Positions 1 through 7,719 of a DNA stretch of 64,000 nt are shown piece by piece. How positions within the stretch are numbered: the first letter of the stretch is position 1; each line of letters begins with the position of its first letter. The stretch spans positions 5,456,001 through 5,520,000 of the forward strand of contig NZ_CP053452.2 in assembly GCF_013128195.2 (NCBI RefSeq). Reading direction: 5' to 3'. Under the pieces are notes generated by a model. That model worked only from the letters and a program-made list of their open reading frames with translations, was not told the origin of the DNA and made no database searches. Origin of the DNA: Frigoriglobus tundricola (GTDB lineage Bacteria > Planctomycetota > Planctomycetia > Gemmatales > Gemmataceae). The translations under genes were made by a program, and so were the position numbers.

Positions 1-758
1 GTGAAGTCCTCGCGGTCGGAGAGGTCGCTTTCCGAAAACTGGCTCGCGACCTGCCGCGCTTCCGCGAGCGCGGCCTCCGGGAACGCCTCCGGCAGCCCGA
101 ACGCGCGGATCACGGAGAGCGTGTCCACGCCCGGTTTGCCGTGCGGGCCGAGTACCTCCGTGACCACCCCCTCGCCGCGCTCGTCCGGGGTCGGGAACCG
201 CAGCATCTCGATGACGACCTTGTCCTGCGGCTTCGCGCCCTTCGCGCTGGCGTCGCCCACGATGACGCTGTGCGTGAAGGCGTTGCCGTCGATGCGGACG
301 AGCCCCTCGCGGTCGCGCTCGAAGTAGGTGCCGACGAACGTGCGGGTGGCGCGCTCCAGCACGCGGACGATCTCGCCGGCGGCGTCCTTGATGTGTGTGG
401 CCTCGCGGGTGACGCGGACCATCACCTCGTCGCCGGTCGCGGCGTCGAGGGCCTTGTCCTCGCGGATGAAGATTTCCGGCTTGAACACGCCGCCGACGGT
501 GTGCGGCCGGACGAACCCGTGCCCGGACGCGGCCCGGCGGTACACGCCCGTCACGGACCCGTGCGCGTCGCCGGCGCGGAGCGTGTTGTTGCGGCCCATC
601 GTGAGCCGCCCGGTGCGGATCAGCTCGCGCACCGTCCGGCGGAACTCGGGGTACGCGTCGGCGCCCAGGTTGAGCCGCTTGAACAGCGGCTTCGCTTTGA
701 GCGGGACGTAGCTCTTGGCGGTGACGGCGTGCAGGATTTTCGCGAGAAGATCTGGCAT
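1..758 (-). CDS. rnr: Ribonuclease R, N-terminal part (cut by window edge)
   Basis: Processive 3'-5' exoribonuclease of the RNase II/RNB family, acting on structured RNA and mRNA decay intermediates in the cytoplasm. The 252 codons visible start at ATG 758 (MPDLLAKILHAV) and run off the left edge. Residues 1-60 resemble the winged-helix N-terminal domain of RNase R (YVPLKAKPLFKRLNL), and about 65-200 resemble the cold-shock OB domains (GSVTGVYRRAASGHGFVRP, then FIREDKALDAATGDEVMVRV). The catalytic RNB domain with its Asp cluster would lie beyond position 1 and cannot be checked. The next gene on the same strand is a second 3'-5' exoribonuclease of the YhaM type, 168 bp upstream across a palindromic repeat. 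RNase R rather than RNase II is favoured by the N-terminal helix domain. Confidence 0.85.
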   Translation of the reverse strand, partial: MPDLLAKILHAVTAKSYVPLKAKPLFKRLNLGADAYPEFRRTVRELIRTGRLTMGRNNTLRAGDAHGSVTGVYRRAASGHGFVRPHTVGGVFKPEIFIREDKALDAATGDEVMVRVTREATHIKDAAGEIVRVLERATRTFVGTYFERDREGLVRIDGNAFTHSVIVGDASAKGAKPQDKVVIEMLRFPTPDERGEGVVTEVLGPHGKPGVDTLSVIRAFGLPEAFPEAALAEARQVASQFSESDLSDREDF

Positions 759-771
759 GAGGTGATTCAGA

Positions 772-922
772 GAAGTGTTTATCCGCAGATTACGCAGATG
801 AACGCGGATTTTAAAACAGAAGACCAAAAGAAGCTCTTCGTTGAATTCACTCCCCGGCCTTCTGCTTCCTCATTTGTGCCTTTAATCTGTGTCTATCTGC
901 GTAATCTGCGGATAGACAATGA
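772..922. repeat. Dispersed palindromic repeat (ATCCGCAGATTACGCAGAT family)
   Basis: The spacer between the two exoribonuclease genes is an inverted repeat. The left arm, near 778-812, reads ATCCGCAGATTACGCAGAT. The right arm, near 886-918, reads ATCTGCGTAATCTGCGGAT, its exact complement. The about 75 nt between the arms is AT-richer than the genome. Elements with this arm sequence are, from general knowledge, scattered through intergenic regions of many unrelated bacteria. No reading frame here looks real. A related half-arm (GCGTTCATCTGCGG) occurs near 26188. Confidence 0.8.
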
Positions 923-926
923 GTTC

Positions 927-1931
927 TCAGTCGTAACCGCCGCCGCTCTCGCCGAAGAGGTCGCCCAGCGCGCCGCCCTTGTAGATGCGGCGGCCCAGGT
1001 TGTGGTTGTACGGGGTCCACGCGGACGGGTTGTTGCGGTCCTCCTTCAGGTCGCGCAGGACCATGTGCATCCGCGTGTCGGTCAGGTCGATCAGGTGCAG
1101 GAGCATCGCCTCGGGGGTCATCGGCACCTTCGGACTGCCGTGATTAAGTTCCCCGTGGTGGCTCAGGATCATGTGCTGGATGCGGAGCATCAGCTCCCGC
1201 GGAAACGGTTCGCCCGTCAGGTCCGGCACCTTCGCCGCCGTTTCCGCCAGCAGCGCCACCGCGATCGGGATGTGCCCGACCAGTTGCCCCTCGTCCGAGT
1301 ACCCGAACGCGCGGCCGTAGGTCAGCTCCCGCGTCTTGCCCGCGTCGTGCAGGAACACGCCCATGAGTAACAGGTCGCGGTCCACGGCCGGGTAGAGCGC
1401 GAGCAACTTGTCCGCCGCGTCCATCATGGAAACGACGTGTTCGAGCAACCCGCCGACGTAGGCGTGGTGCAACTTCACCCCGGCCGGGCAGGTGGTGAAC
1501 GACCGCATGAACGCGTCGTCCATCAGGAAGCACTCGGCCAGCGCCCGCAGGTGCGGGTTGCCCAACCGCAGGAGGTAGCCGCGGAGCCGGTCGGTCAGTT
1601 TCGGGATGCTCTGCTCGGTCTGCGGCAGGAAGTCGGCGAAATCGATCTTCTCCGCTTCGGTCCGCTCGACGGCGGTGACGATCACCTGGAGCGCGCCCTG
1701 GAACAGTTGCACCTTACCGGTCACGTACAGGAAATCGCCCGGATCGAACCCGCGCGCGACGTGGTCGCCCGCGTTCCACATCCGGCCCTGGATGCCCCCG
1801 GTGCGGTCGCGGAGTTCCAAAAGGAGGTACGGGTTGCCGTTCCGGTTCGCGCGAAGCTGCTTGTCCGTGACCAGATACACGTCTTCGAGGTTGTCACCGT
1901 CACGGAGCTGTTCGACGAATCGGCGGGCCAT
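927..1931 (-). CDS. YhaM-like 3'-5' exoribonuclease (OB fold + HD domain)
   Basis: 334 residues, close to the usual length of YhaM/CbfI family nucleases, which trim RNA (and ssDNA) from the 3' end. Residues about 15-90 form an OB-fold nucleic-acid-binding domain (LLELRDRTGGIQGRMWNAGD). Residues about 150-290 form an HD metal-dependent phosphohydrolase domain with HHAYVGGLLEHV (155-166), the HD pair in FLHDAGK (195-196), a later SHHGE (258-261) and an IDLTD stretch (281-285). The predicted start is ATG 1931 (MARRFVEQLRDG). It is on the same strand as RNase R, upstream of it, so the two could share RNA-decay duties. The C-terminus ends at a Gly-rich GESGGGYD. The substrate is inferred from the family only. 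Confidence 0.85.
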   Translation of the reverse strand: MARRFVEQLRDGDNLEDVYLVTDKQLRANRNGNPYLLLELRDRTGGIQGRMWNAGDHVARGFDPGDFLYVTGKVQLFQGALQVIVTAVERTEAEKIDFADFLPQTEQSIPKLTDRLRGYLLRLGNPHLRALAECFLMDDAFMRSFTTCPAGVKLHHAYVGGLLEHVVSMMDAADKLLALYPAVDRDLLLMGVFLHDAGKTRELTYGRAFGYSDEGQLVGHIPIAVALLAETAAKVPDLTGEPFPRELMLRIQHMILSHHGELNHGSPKVPMTPEAMLLHLIDLTDTRMHMVLRDLKEDRNNPSAWTPYNHNLGRRIYKGGALGDLFGESGGGYD

Positions 1932-1970
1932 TGGCGGAAACTTTCTGCTGGAATGGGCGGAAAACAGAAA

Positions 1971-2459
1971 TCATACGGATTCTTCCGCTCTCTGATGCGC
2001 GCCCTCAGTAGTTCTCGCCCCGAGCGGCACGCGACACCCGCCGTCGTTGCACGGCACCAGATTGTAGCGGTTCCGGGCGATCCAGAGGTACACCTTATTG
2101 CCGAGCCACGGTACTCCGGGCAGGTACAGGAGCGGGGCGAGTGGCAGCAGCAGCGGCAAGCGCCACGCCATCCACCGGAACGCCCGGAACCCGGTCGGGG
2201 CTCGTTTGCGATCCGGCGTGACGAGGTGCATCTCCGAGAGCAGCGCCTTCAGGGTCAGGGGAACGGCGCTGGGCGGCCAGTGGGCCGTGTCGCGACAGTC
2301 CTGAAAGTGCAGGCGTTTGAACCAGTCCAGCGGTTCGAGCGTCCGCACGGCGCGCTGGCACAGGCGGCACATCCCGTCGAACAGGACGACGGCCTTCCCC
2401 TTCGCGGGGTCGGCGCGGGGCGCCGGCGGTTCGTGGAGCGACACTTCGCCAACGCTCAT
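1971..2459 (-). CDS. DCC-family thiol-disulfide oxidoreductase-like protein (DUF393)
   Basis: 162 residues with the family signature LFDGMCRLCQRAV at residues 26-38. This gives the D-G-x-C-x-x-C motif (C31, C34) that names the DCC family and is thought to be redox active. The middle part (FQDCRDTAH...LTLKALLSEMHLVTPD) and the hydrophobic stretch LPLLLPLAPLLYLPGVPWLG (about 103-122), followed by VYLWIARNRYNLV, match the usual layout of a DCC domain with a membrane-seeking C-terminal helix. The last residues (CNDGGCRVPLG) add a C-x4-C pair. It is separated by 39 bp from the YhaM-like gene downstream on the same strand, so cotranscription is plausible. The physiological partner is unknown. Confidence 0.8.
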   Translation of the reverse strand: MSVGEVSLHEPPAPRADPAKGKAVVLFDGMCRLCQRAVRTLEPLDWFKRLHFQDCRDTAHWPPSAVPLTLKALLSEMHLVTPDRKRAPTGFRAFRWMAWRLPLLLPLAPLLYLPGVPWLGNKVYLWIARNRYNLVPCNDGGCRVPLGARTTEGAHQRAEESV

Positions 2460-2535
2460 CGTGGTCTCCCGTTATCGGCAGATGCATTCTACCGCAGTTA
2501 CCGCAGGGGCGGGCGAAAACCAACACCCTACAATG

Positions 2536-2693
2536 GGGGCTGAAGAACCCACCCCCCGGCCCCCTCCCTGAAGGGAGGGACAGAAAGAGGATGACCCCTC
2601 CCCCAAGGGGAGAGGGGCTTAAAGCCAAAGATCGCTCTCTGGCTCCCCCTTCCCTCTTAGGGGAGGGGGTTGGGGGTTAGGTTCTTCGGGAGT
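2536..2693. repeat. Composite C/G-tract inverted repeat
   Basis: Between the divergent DCC gene and panB lies a compound palindrome. The outer arms are GAAGAACCCACCCCCC (from 2541) and the imperfect complement GGGGTTGGGGGTTAGGTTC (to about 2688). Inside them sit smaller hairpins: CCCTCCCTGAAGGGAGGG, CCCCTCCCCCAAGGGGAG, and CCTTCCCTCTTAGGGGAGG. The element ends about 8 bp before the panB start codon, so it must be part of, or directly upstream of, the panB leader. It is a strong candidate for a multi-copy genome repeat. Confidence 0.75.
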
Positions 2694-2700
2694 TTCCGCA

Positions 2701-3507
2701 ATGAGCGCTGTCATACCGCCGAAGCAGATCACCGCCCCCGAGTTTCGCGCTGCGAAGGCCCGCGGCGCGAAACTCGCGGTCGTCACGGCCTACGACTACA
2801 CCTCCGCGCGGCTGTGCGACGAGGCCGGGGTCGATTGCATCCTGGTCGGCGACTCGGTCGGCATGGTGGTGCAGGGGCACCCGACATCGCTGCCCGTCAC
2901 GCTGGACGAGATGATCTACCACACCCGATGTGTGATGCGTGGCGTCCGGCGTGCGCTGGTGGTGGCGGACCTGCCGTTCCTGACGTACCAGGTCAGCCCG
3001 CGGCAGGCGGTGCGGTCGGCCGGGCGCCTTATGAAAGAGGGCGGCGCGCACGCGGTGAAGCTCGAAGGCGGCGTGCGGATGCGCGCGGCGGTCCGGGCGT
3101 GCGTGGACGCCGGTATCCCGGTGATGGCCCACGTGGGGCTGACACCGCAGGCGGTCCACCAGCTCGGCGGCTTCAAGGTGCAGCGTGATGCGGAGCAGCT
3201 TCTCGCGGATGGCGCGGCGGTGGAGGCCGCGGGCGCGTTTGCGGTGGTGGTCGAGAGCGTGCCAGCGGAACTCGGCGCGAAGCTGACGGCCGCGGTCACC
3301 ATCCCCACGATCGGGATCGGCGCGGGCGCGGCGTGCGACGGTCAGGTACTCGTGTTCCACGACATGCTCGGACTGTTCCCCGACTTCAAACCGAAGTTCG
3401 CGAAGCGCTACGCCGATCTGGGCGGGGCGGTAAAAACGGCGGTGGAGTCGTACTGCCGCGAAGTGCGGGACGGGAGCTTCCCGGCCGCGGAGCACACGTT
3501 CCGGTGA
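2701..3507 (+). CDS. panB: 3-methyl-2-oxobutanoate hydroxymethyltransferase (ketopantoate hydroxymethyltransferase)
   Basis: First committed step of pantothenate (vitamin B5, CoA) biosynthesis: transfers a hydroxymethyl group from 5,10-methylene-THF to 2-oxoisovalerate. At 268 residues it has the family's normal length. Recognisable landmarks along the TIM barrel include VVTAYDYTSARLCDEAGVD (27-45), the Mg-binding GDSVGMVVQGH (about 50-60), KLEGG (about 120-124), the PVMAHVGLTPQ loop (about 140-150) and the C-terminal IPTIGIGAGAACDGQVLVFHD. The start ATG 2701 directly follows a palindromic repeat and has no clear Shine-Dalgarno. The following WD40-like gene starts at an overlapping GTGA, suggesting translational coupling. 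No panC or panD is in the window. Confidence 0.97.
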   Translation: MSAVIPPKQITAPEFRAAKARGAKLAVVTAYDYTSARLCDEAGVDCILVGDSVGMVVQGHPTSLPVTLDEMIYHTRCVMRGVRRALVVADLPFLTYQVSPRQAVRSAGRLMKEGGAHAVKLEGGVRMRAAVRACVDAGIPVMAHVGLTPQAVHQLGGFKVQRDAEQLLADGAAVEAAGAFAVVVESVPAELGAKLTAAVTIPTIGIGAGAACDGQVLVFHDMLGLFPDFKPKFAKRYADLGGAVKTAVESYCREVRDGSFPAAEHTFR

Positions 3508-4436
3508 GGTGCAGCGTGATCGTGCTCCATCGAAAGGGCGAACGCGGACGAATCGACCTGTTGCTGTTCGCCCCTGACTGTCAGTCGTTGTTCGCGTCGA
3601 GCAACAACGGCGCTTCACTCTGGAGTGGTTTGCCTAATGCAGTGCCACGACACGTCTTTCCAAACTATCGTTACATCCGGCGTGCACGCTTCATACCGGA
3701 TAGCCGGTATCTGATCACAGACTACAACGCCCTGACTATTCATGATCTCTCCGACGGCACAGAGCGTCATTTCGAACTCTGGAGCCATTATTTGAGTTAC
3801 TTCGATCTCGCGCCCGATGGCCGTCTCCTGTTGATCGCACAGATCAACCGAGATCCGCCTTCGGGATGGATCGCATGCTGTTCCGTAGACAATCCCACAC
3901 CCAGAGACGCTGTGTGGTCGGGGGAACTGTCTCGTTCGCTTCGGATTTCTCCAACCTGCGTCGCTGGAAATCGCTTTGTTCTCATGGAGAGTTGGTGGGA
4001 ACAGAGTTTGATGCGCGGCGTGTTCCGCTACGTCACTCGGTCCCTCAAGACCGGTGAAGAACTCGTCTCGGTAGAAGGTCCTGAGATCGGCGACTTCCCA
4101 CCAGTCGTTACCCCGGATGGTCGCTTCCTCGCCGGCTTGCAAAACGCGTGCGTAATTGTCCTATCCGTGGAAGACTTCTCGAAATCTGCGGCGACCCTAC
4201 GTAATGACAATCGGAAGTACTTCACAAACATCGCGTTTCACCCGTCCGGCCGCTACCTCGGCGCGACCAGCAACGACGCCACCGTGAAGCTCTTCGACAC
4301 GACCACCTGGGAGGTCGCCCGCACGTTCACCTGGGACATCGGCCGGATGCGCAGCATCGCGTTCAGCCCCGACGGCGTCCTCGCGGCAGCGGGGAGCGAC
4401 ACGGGCAAGGTCGTGGTGTGGGACGTGGACATCTGA
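3504..4436 (+). CDS. WD40-like beta-propeller protein
   Basis: About 310 residues if translation starts at the GTG overlapping the panB stop (GTGA at 3504-3507); GTG 3516 or 3522 are alternatives. The N-terminal two thirds contain poorly conserved blade-like segments (LLLFAPDCQSLFASSNNGAS, FDLAPDGRLLLIAQ, PVVTPDGRFLAGLQ). The last two blades are classical: FHPSGRYLGATSNDATVKLF and FSPDGVLAAAGSDTGKVVVW, ending in WDVDI. No signal peptide, so probably a cytoplasmic protein-interaction scaffold. It is followed by a paralogous, inactivated copy. Codon use appears less GC-biased at the third position than panB over the first 700 bp, which may mean a different origin for this part. Function unknown. 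Confidence 0.75.
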   Translation: MRCSVIVLHRKGERGRIDLLLFAPDCQSLFASSNNGASLWSGLPNAVPRHVFPNYRYIRRARFIPDSRYLITDYNALTIHDLSDGTERHFELWSHYLSYFDLAPDGRLLLIAQINRDPPSGWIACCSVDNPTPRDAVWSGELSRSLRISPTCVAGNRFVLMESWWEQSLMRGVFRYVTRSLKTGEELVSVEGPEIGDFPPVVTPDGRFLAGLQNACVIVLSVEDFSKSAATLRNDNRKYFTNIAFHPSGRYLGATSNDATVKLFDTTTWEVARTFTWDIGRMRSIAFSPDGVLAAAGSDTGKVVVWDVDI

Positions 4437-4470
4437 TACACAGTCTGGTTGTCGCTATCTGTATTATGTA

Positions 4471-4534
4471 TTTGTGGCACAGGCTTTCCAGCCTGTGATT
4501 CCAGGACCACAGGCTGGAAAGCCTGTGCCACAAA
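4471..4534. repeat. Perfect 27-bp inverted repeat (GGCACAGGCTTTCCAGCC family)
   Basis: Two 27-nt arms (4471-4497 and 4508-4534) are exact reverse complements around a 10-nt loop. Their core is GGCACAGGCTTTCCAGCCTG / CAGGCTGGAAAGCCTGTGCC. The element lies 35 bp after the stop of the upstream WD40-like gene, so it can also act as a transcription terminator or 3' mRNA barrier. The perfection of the arms suggests recent mobility or strong selection on base pairing. From general knowledge this kind of arm is common in Gemmata-type genomes. Confidence 0.85.
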
Positions 4535-4546
4535 AAAGCAGGCGCC

Positions 4547-5467
4547 ATGCGAATCATCCCGAGCGACACGCCGCGTGCGCTCAACCGGCTCGCGATCGGC
4601 CCCGGCGGGCTGATCGCGGCCGCGTGCGGGGTGTTCGGCGCGGCCGGCGGCGTCGAGGTGTGGGACGCGACGACCGGTGCCCGGAGGTGGGTGTACGCGC
4701 CGGACCGATGGGGGTTCGGCTCGGTGGGATTTCTGTCGGACCGCCCCTACCTACTGACCGCGGACTACCTCGGGGTCAGCCTTCTGGCAATCCCCAAAGC
4801 GAAAGGCCCGCTCGAAGAGATCGCCCGCACCGGCTGGGGCGGTGCGGCCATCGCCGCTTTCGGGGACCGGCTGTTCGTGGGTCGCGCCGATCATTCCAGT
4901 GCCGCGCTGACGTGCTGGGGCGTGCCGAAATTGAACCTGCTCTGGAAGGAGGACCGCTGGGAACTCCGCTCCCGGTTCGGCGCGGCGCCCGCGATCGACC
5001 CGAGCGGAGCGCTCCTGGCCGTGCCGGTTCAGACGGGCGGCACGCGACCGACTCAATTCGTCTCGGTCCGCGACGCGGATACTGGCAAACCGCGCACGCA
5101 AATCCTGCTCGACGCCGCGAGCCCGGTTTAGCAGCTCGCGTTCACCTCCGATAGCACGAAACTCGTTGTCCGTACCGATGACCGCACGGTCCGACTGTTC
5201 GACGCCGCAACCGGTGCGGCGGCGGGTGAGCTGGTTCACCCCGGGCGGTCCTTCGTGACGGGCATCGCGGTCCACCCCCGCGGGCCGGTCGCGTGCGCGC
5301 GAACCAACGGCACCGTCACCCTCGGGGACGCCGACACTCGCGAACCGTTCCGCACCCTCGACTGGAAGGCCGGGAAGCTGGTGTCCGTCGCGTTCGCCCC
5401 CGACGGCGCGCTCGGCGCCGCCGGGACCGAAGACGGCAAGATAATCGTGTGGGACGTGGACCTCTGA
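4547..5467 (+). pseudogene. WD40-like gene interrupted by an in-frame amber stop
   Basis: One continuous frame runs from ATG 4547 to TGA 5465-5467 (306 codons) except for a TAG at 5129-5131. The first part (194 residues, MRIIPSDTPRALNRLAIGPG...ILLDAASPV) and the part after the stop (QLAFTSDSTKLVVRTDDRTV ... EDGKIIVWDVDL) join into a normal set of WD40 blades, so the stop replaces a sense codon. A CAG-to-TAG change would restore ...SPVQQLAF, a typical blade opening. The end is similar to that of the preceding WD40 gene (WDVDI versus WDVDL), so this is a tandem paralogue. Either a recent pseudogene, a read error, or a readthrough site; the first 194 residues may still be made. Confidence 0.8.
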
Positions 5468-5530
5468 CCGATCCGCGCCGCCTGCGGCAGCGACCGCGGC
5501 CGGGTTGTGGTCTGGGACATTGAAGTGTGA
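5468..5530 (+). pseudogene. Remnant of a WD40 C-terminal blade
   Basis: Immediately after the TGA of the interrupted WD40 gene, and in the same frame, the DNA encodes PIRAACGSDRGRVVVWDIEV followed by a stop at 5528-5530. This matches the last blade of the gene at 3504-4436 (AAAGSDTGKVVVWDVDI). It has no start codon of its own and is too short to be a gene. It looks like the tail of a third tandem copy left after deletion, or a duplicated terminal blade. Confidence 0.7.
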
Positions 5531-5769
5531 GGGGCTGCTGAACCGATAGCGAAACGTCACGAAATCGGACCGCTTTTAAGACCTTTTCACTTGAACTCCC
5601 TGCGGCCCGCGTGTCACACTGAACTCATCACTTATTCACGTTCCGCGAATCGTTTCGGATTCCAATGTCGGTCGTTCACCACTCGCCCGCATTTTCTCCG
5701 GCCCCGATTCGATCACGCACGCAACCCCGTACCGCCCAATAACTCGTTTGCACGCAAGGAGCGTCCATC

Positions 5770-7494
5770 ATGGCCAAAGGCAGAGGCGACTTCGCGGACA
5801 TTCTGCTCAAGAAGAAGCTCATCGGCCCGGACCAGCTCGCTGAGGCCGAGAGCGTCGCGAGCCAGACCGGCCTGAAGCTGCAAGACGCGATCATCAAGCA
5901 GCAGTACCTCACCGCCAACGAGGTCATGTCCGCCGTTGCCGAACACTACGGCATGCAGTTCGTGGACATGACCGACCTGACCATTCCGAAGTCGGTCATC
6001 GAACTGGTGCCCGAATCGGTGGCCCGCGAAAACGTCGTGCTGCCGCTGGAACTCGAAGGCAACACGCTCAAGATCCTGACGGCCGACCCGACGAACTATG
6101 ACACCGTTCAGAAGCTCCAGTTCATTCTGAACAAGGAGATCCTGCCGGTTCTCGCGGTGCAGGAACAGATCCAGGAAGCCATCAACCGCAATTATGGCCA
6201 GAGCGAAACCGAGTCCGTCGACTCGATGCTCGTCGAATTCACCGACACGGCCATCGAGTTCACCCAGACGGAGTCCGTCGCCTCGATGGCGAACGCCGAC
6301 GACTCCGACGCGCCCGTCGTCCGGCTCGTCAACCTGATCATTCAAGAGGCGATCAACCTCCGGGCGTCGGACATTCACATCGAGCCCTTCGCGGACCGTG
6401 TCCGGGTCCGGTACCGGATCGACGGCATCCTGGCCGAACGCGACTCGGCCCCGCGCCGCCTCCTGGCACCCTTGCTCTCCCGTCTGAAGATCATGGGTCA
6501 GATCGACATCAGTGAGAAGCGCCGGCCACAGGACGGCCGAATTAAGATGACGGTCCAGGGGAAACACTTCGACCTTCGTGTCAGCCTCCTGCCGACCGTC
6601 CACGGTCAGTCTGCTGTGATGCGAATTCTGGACCGCGGCAACATCGAAGTCAGCATTCGCGACCTCGGCTTCGCCGAAGAAGATTATTTGCGATTCCAAC
6701 AGATTATCAAGCGTCCCAACGGCATCTTCCTGGTGACCGGCCCGACCGGGTCTGGGAAGACCACCACACTGTACTCGGCGCTGAACGAACTGAACCGTCC
6801 TGACCGCAAAATCATCACGGCGGAAGACCCGGTCGAATACTACCTCCCCGGCATCAATCAGGTAGAGGTGAAGCACGGGATCGGGCTCGACTTCGCCCGC
6901 ATCATTCGGGCAATGCTCCGACAAGCGCCTAACATTATTCTTGTCGGCGAAATCCGCGACAAAGAGACCGCAGAAATCGCTGTGCAGGCGTCTCTGACTG
7001 GACACTTGGTTTTCAGTACACTTCACACGAACGACGCGCCTAGCGCTGTGACGCGGCTCAGCGACATTGGGGTGGCCCCGTTCCTCATCGCAAGCTCGGT
7101 CATCGCGATCATGGCCCAGCGCCTCGTTCGGGTGAACTGCCCGAAGTGCAAAGAGCCGTACCAGCCGCACGCCGGCGAACTCCGGGGAGCCGGCGTAAAG
7201 CAGGAACAGCTCGCCAAAGCTACATTCATGAAAGGCCGCGGCTGCAACCACTGCCGCCAGACTGGTTACCGCGGGCGGGCGGGTATCTTCGAGATGATGC
7301 GGATGACTTCGGTCATTCGCGAGCTGACCTTTGCGCAGGCCCCGGCGCAAGAGATTCGTCGTAAAGCTCGCAGTTCAGGCGGGATGAAGTCGCTCCTCGA
7401 CGACGGCATCCTGAAGGCCTGTCGCGGAGTGACGACACTCGAAGAAGTGCTCAGCACCTGCCATGCAGAGGTGTTGGTGACGGAAGAGGTCTGA
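5770..7494 (+). CDS. GspE/PilB-type secretion ATPase (first copy)
   Basis: Cytoplasmic hexameric ATPase that drives assembly of a pilus or pseudopilus. 574 residues, normal for the family. An MshEN-type N-terminal domain (about 1-150, ILLKKKLIGPDQLAEAE) can bind c-di-GMP or contact a partner in relatives. The catalytic half has ASDIHIEPFADRVRVRYRID (about 200-219), Walker A GPTGSGKTT (324-332), the Asp box ITAEDPVEY, Walker B IILVGEIRD, a His box LTGHLVFSTLHTND, and a zinc tetracysteine (CPKCKEP about 457, then GCNHCRQTGY about 488). ATG 5770 is preceded by AAGGAGCG. It heads the one-strand cluster that runs to 23.2 kb. The N-terminal part and tetracysteine separate it from PilT. Confidence 0.92.
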   Translation: MAKGRGDFADILLKKKLIGPDQLAEAESVASQTGLKLQDAIIKQQYLTANEVMSAVAEHYGMQFVDMTDLTIPKSVIELVPESVARENVVLPLELEGNTLKILTADPTNYDTVQKLQFILNKEILPVLAVQEQIQEAINRNYGQSETESVDSMLVEFTDTAIEFTQTESVASMANADDSDAPVVRLVNLIIQEAINLRASDIHIEPFADRVRVRYRIDGILAERDSAPRRLLAPLLSRLKIMGQIDISEKRRPQDGRIKMTVQGKHFDLRVSLLPTVHGQSAVMRILDRGNIEVSIRDLGFAEEDYLRFQQIIKRPNGIFLVTGPTGSGKTTTLYSALNELNRPDRKIITAEDPVEYYLPGINQVEVKHGIGLDFARIIRAMLRQAPNIILVGEIRDKETAEIAVQASLTGHLVFSTLHTNDAPSAVTRLSDIGVAPFLIASSVIAIMAQRLVRVNCPKCKEPYQPHAGELRGAGVKQEQLAKATFMKGRGCNHCRQTGYRGRAGIFEMMRMTSVIRELTFAQAPAQEIRRKARSSGGMKSLLDDGILKACRGVTTLEEVLSTCHAEVLVTEEV

Positions 7495-7551
7495 TAGAGA
7501 TGAATGGAGCGGGGCAATCGCACCCGTGAGCGCCCCGACCCGTTTGCCGTA

Positions 7552-7589
7552 TCCCCCGATCTGTGGGGGAGTTTGGTTCCGTTTTTTTT
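7552..7589 (+). terminator. Possible weak terminator after the first GspE gene
   Basis: A 5-bp stem CCCCC-GATCTGT-GGGGG is followed 12 nt later by a run of eight T. The distance between stem and T-run is too long for a textbook intrinsic terminator, so this may only be an attenuating hairpin in the 225-bp spacer before the PilT-like gene. Apart from this, the spacer 7495-7719 shows no gene. Confidence 0.3.
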
Positions 7590-7719
7590 GGCTGTGGAAC
7601 TGACGGCCGTGATAATTCGTCACCGGGGGGCAGATTCTGCGCCCGGTGGCCCTATTGCGGTGGGCCGTTGAAGACGGTCGGTCGGCGCTGCGGCTGGGCC
7701 TCAGACTGAGGGGAACTTC

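Noticed and set aside
3333..3503. Extension of the WD40-like gene upstream into panB
   Set aside because: That part overlaps panB in another frame and has no WD40 pattern; the GTGA overlap at 3504 is a better start.
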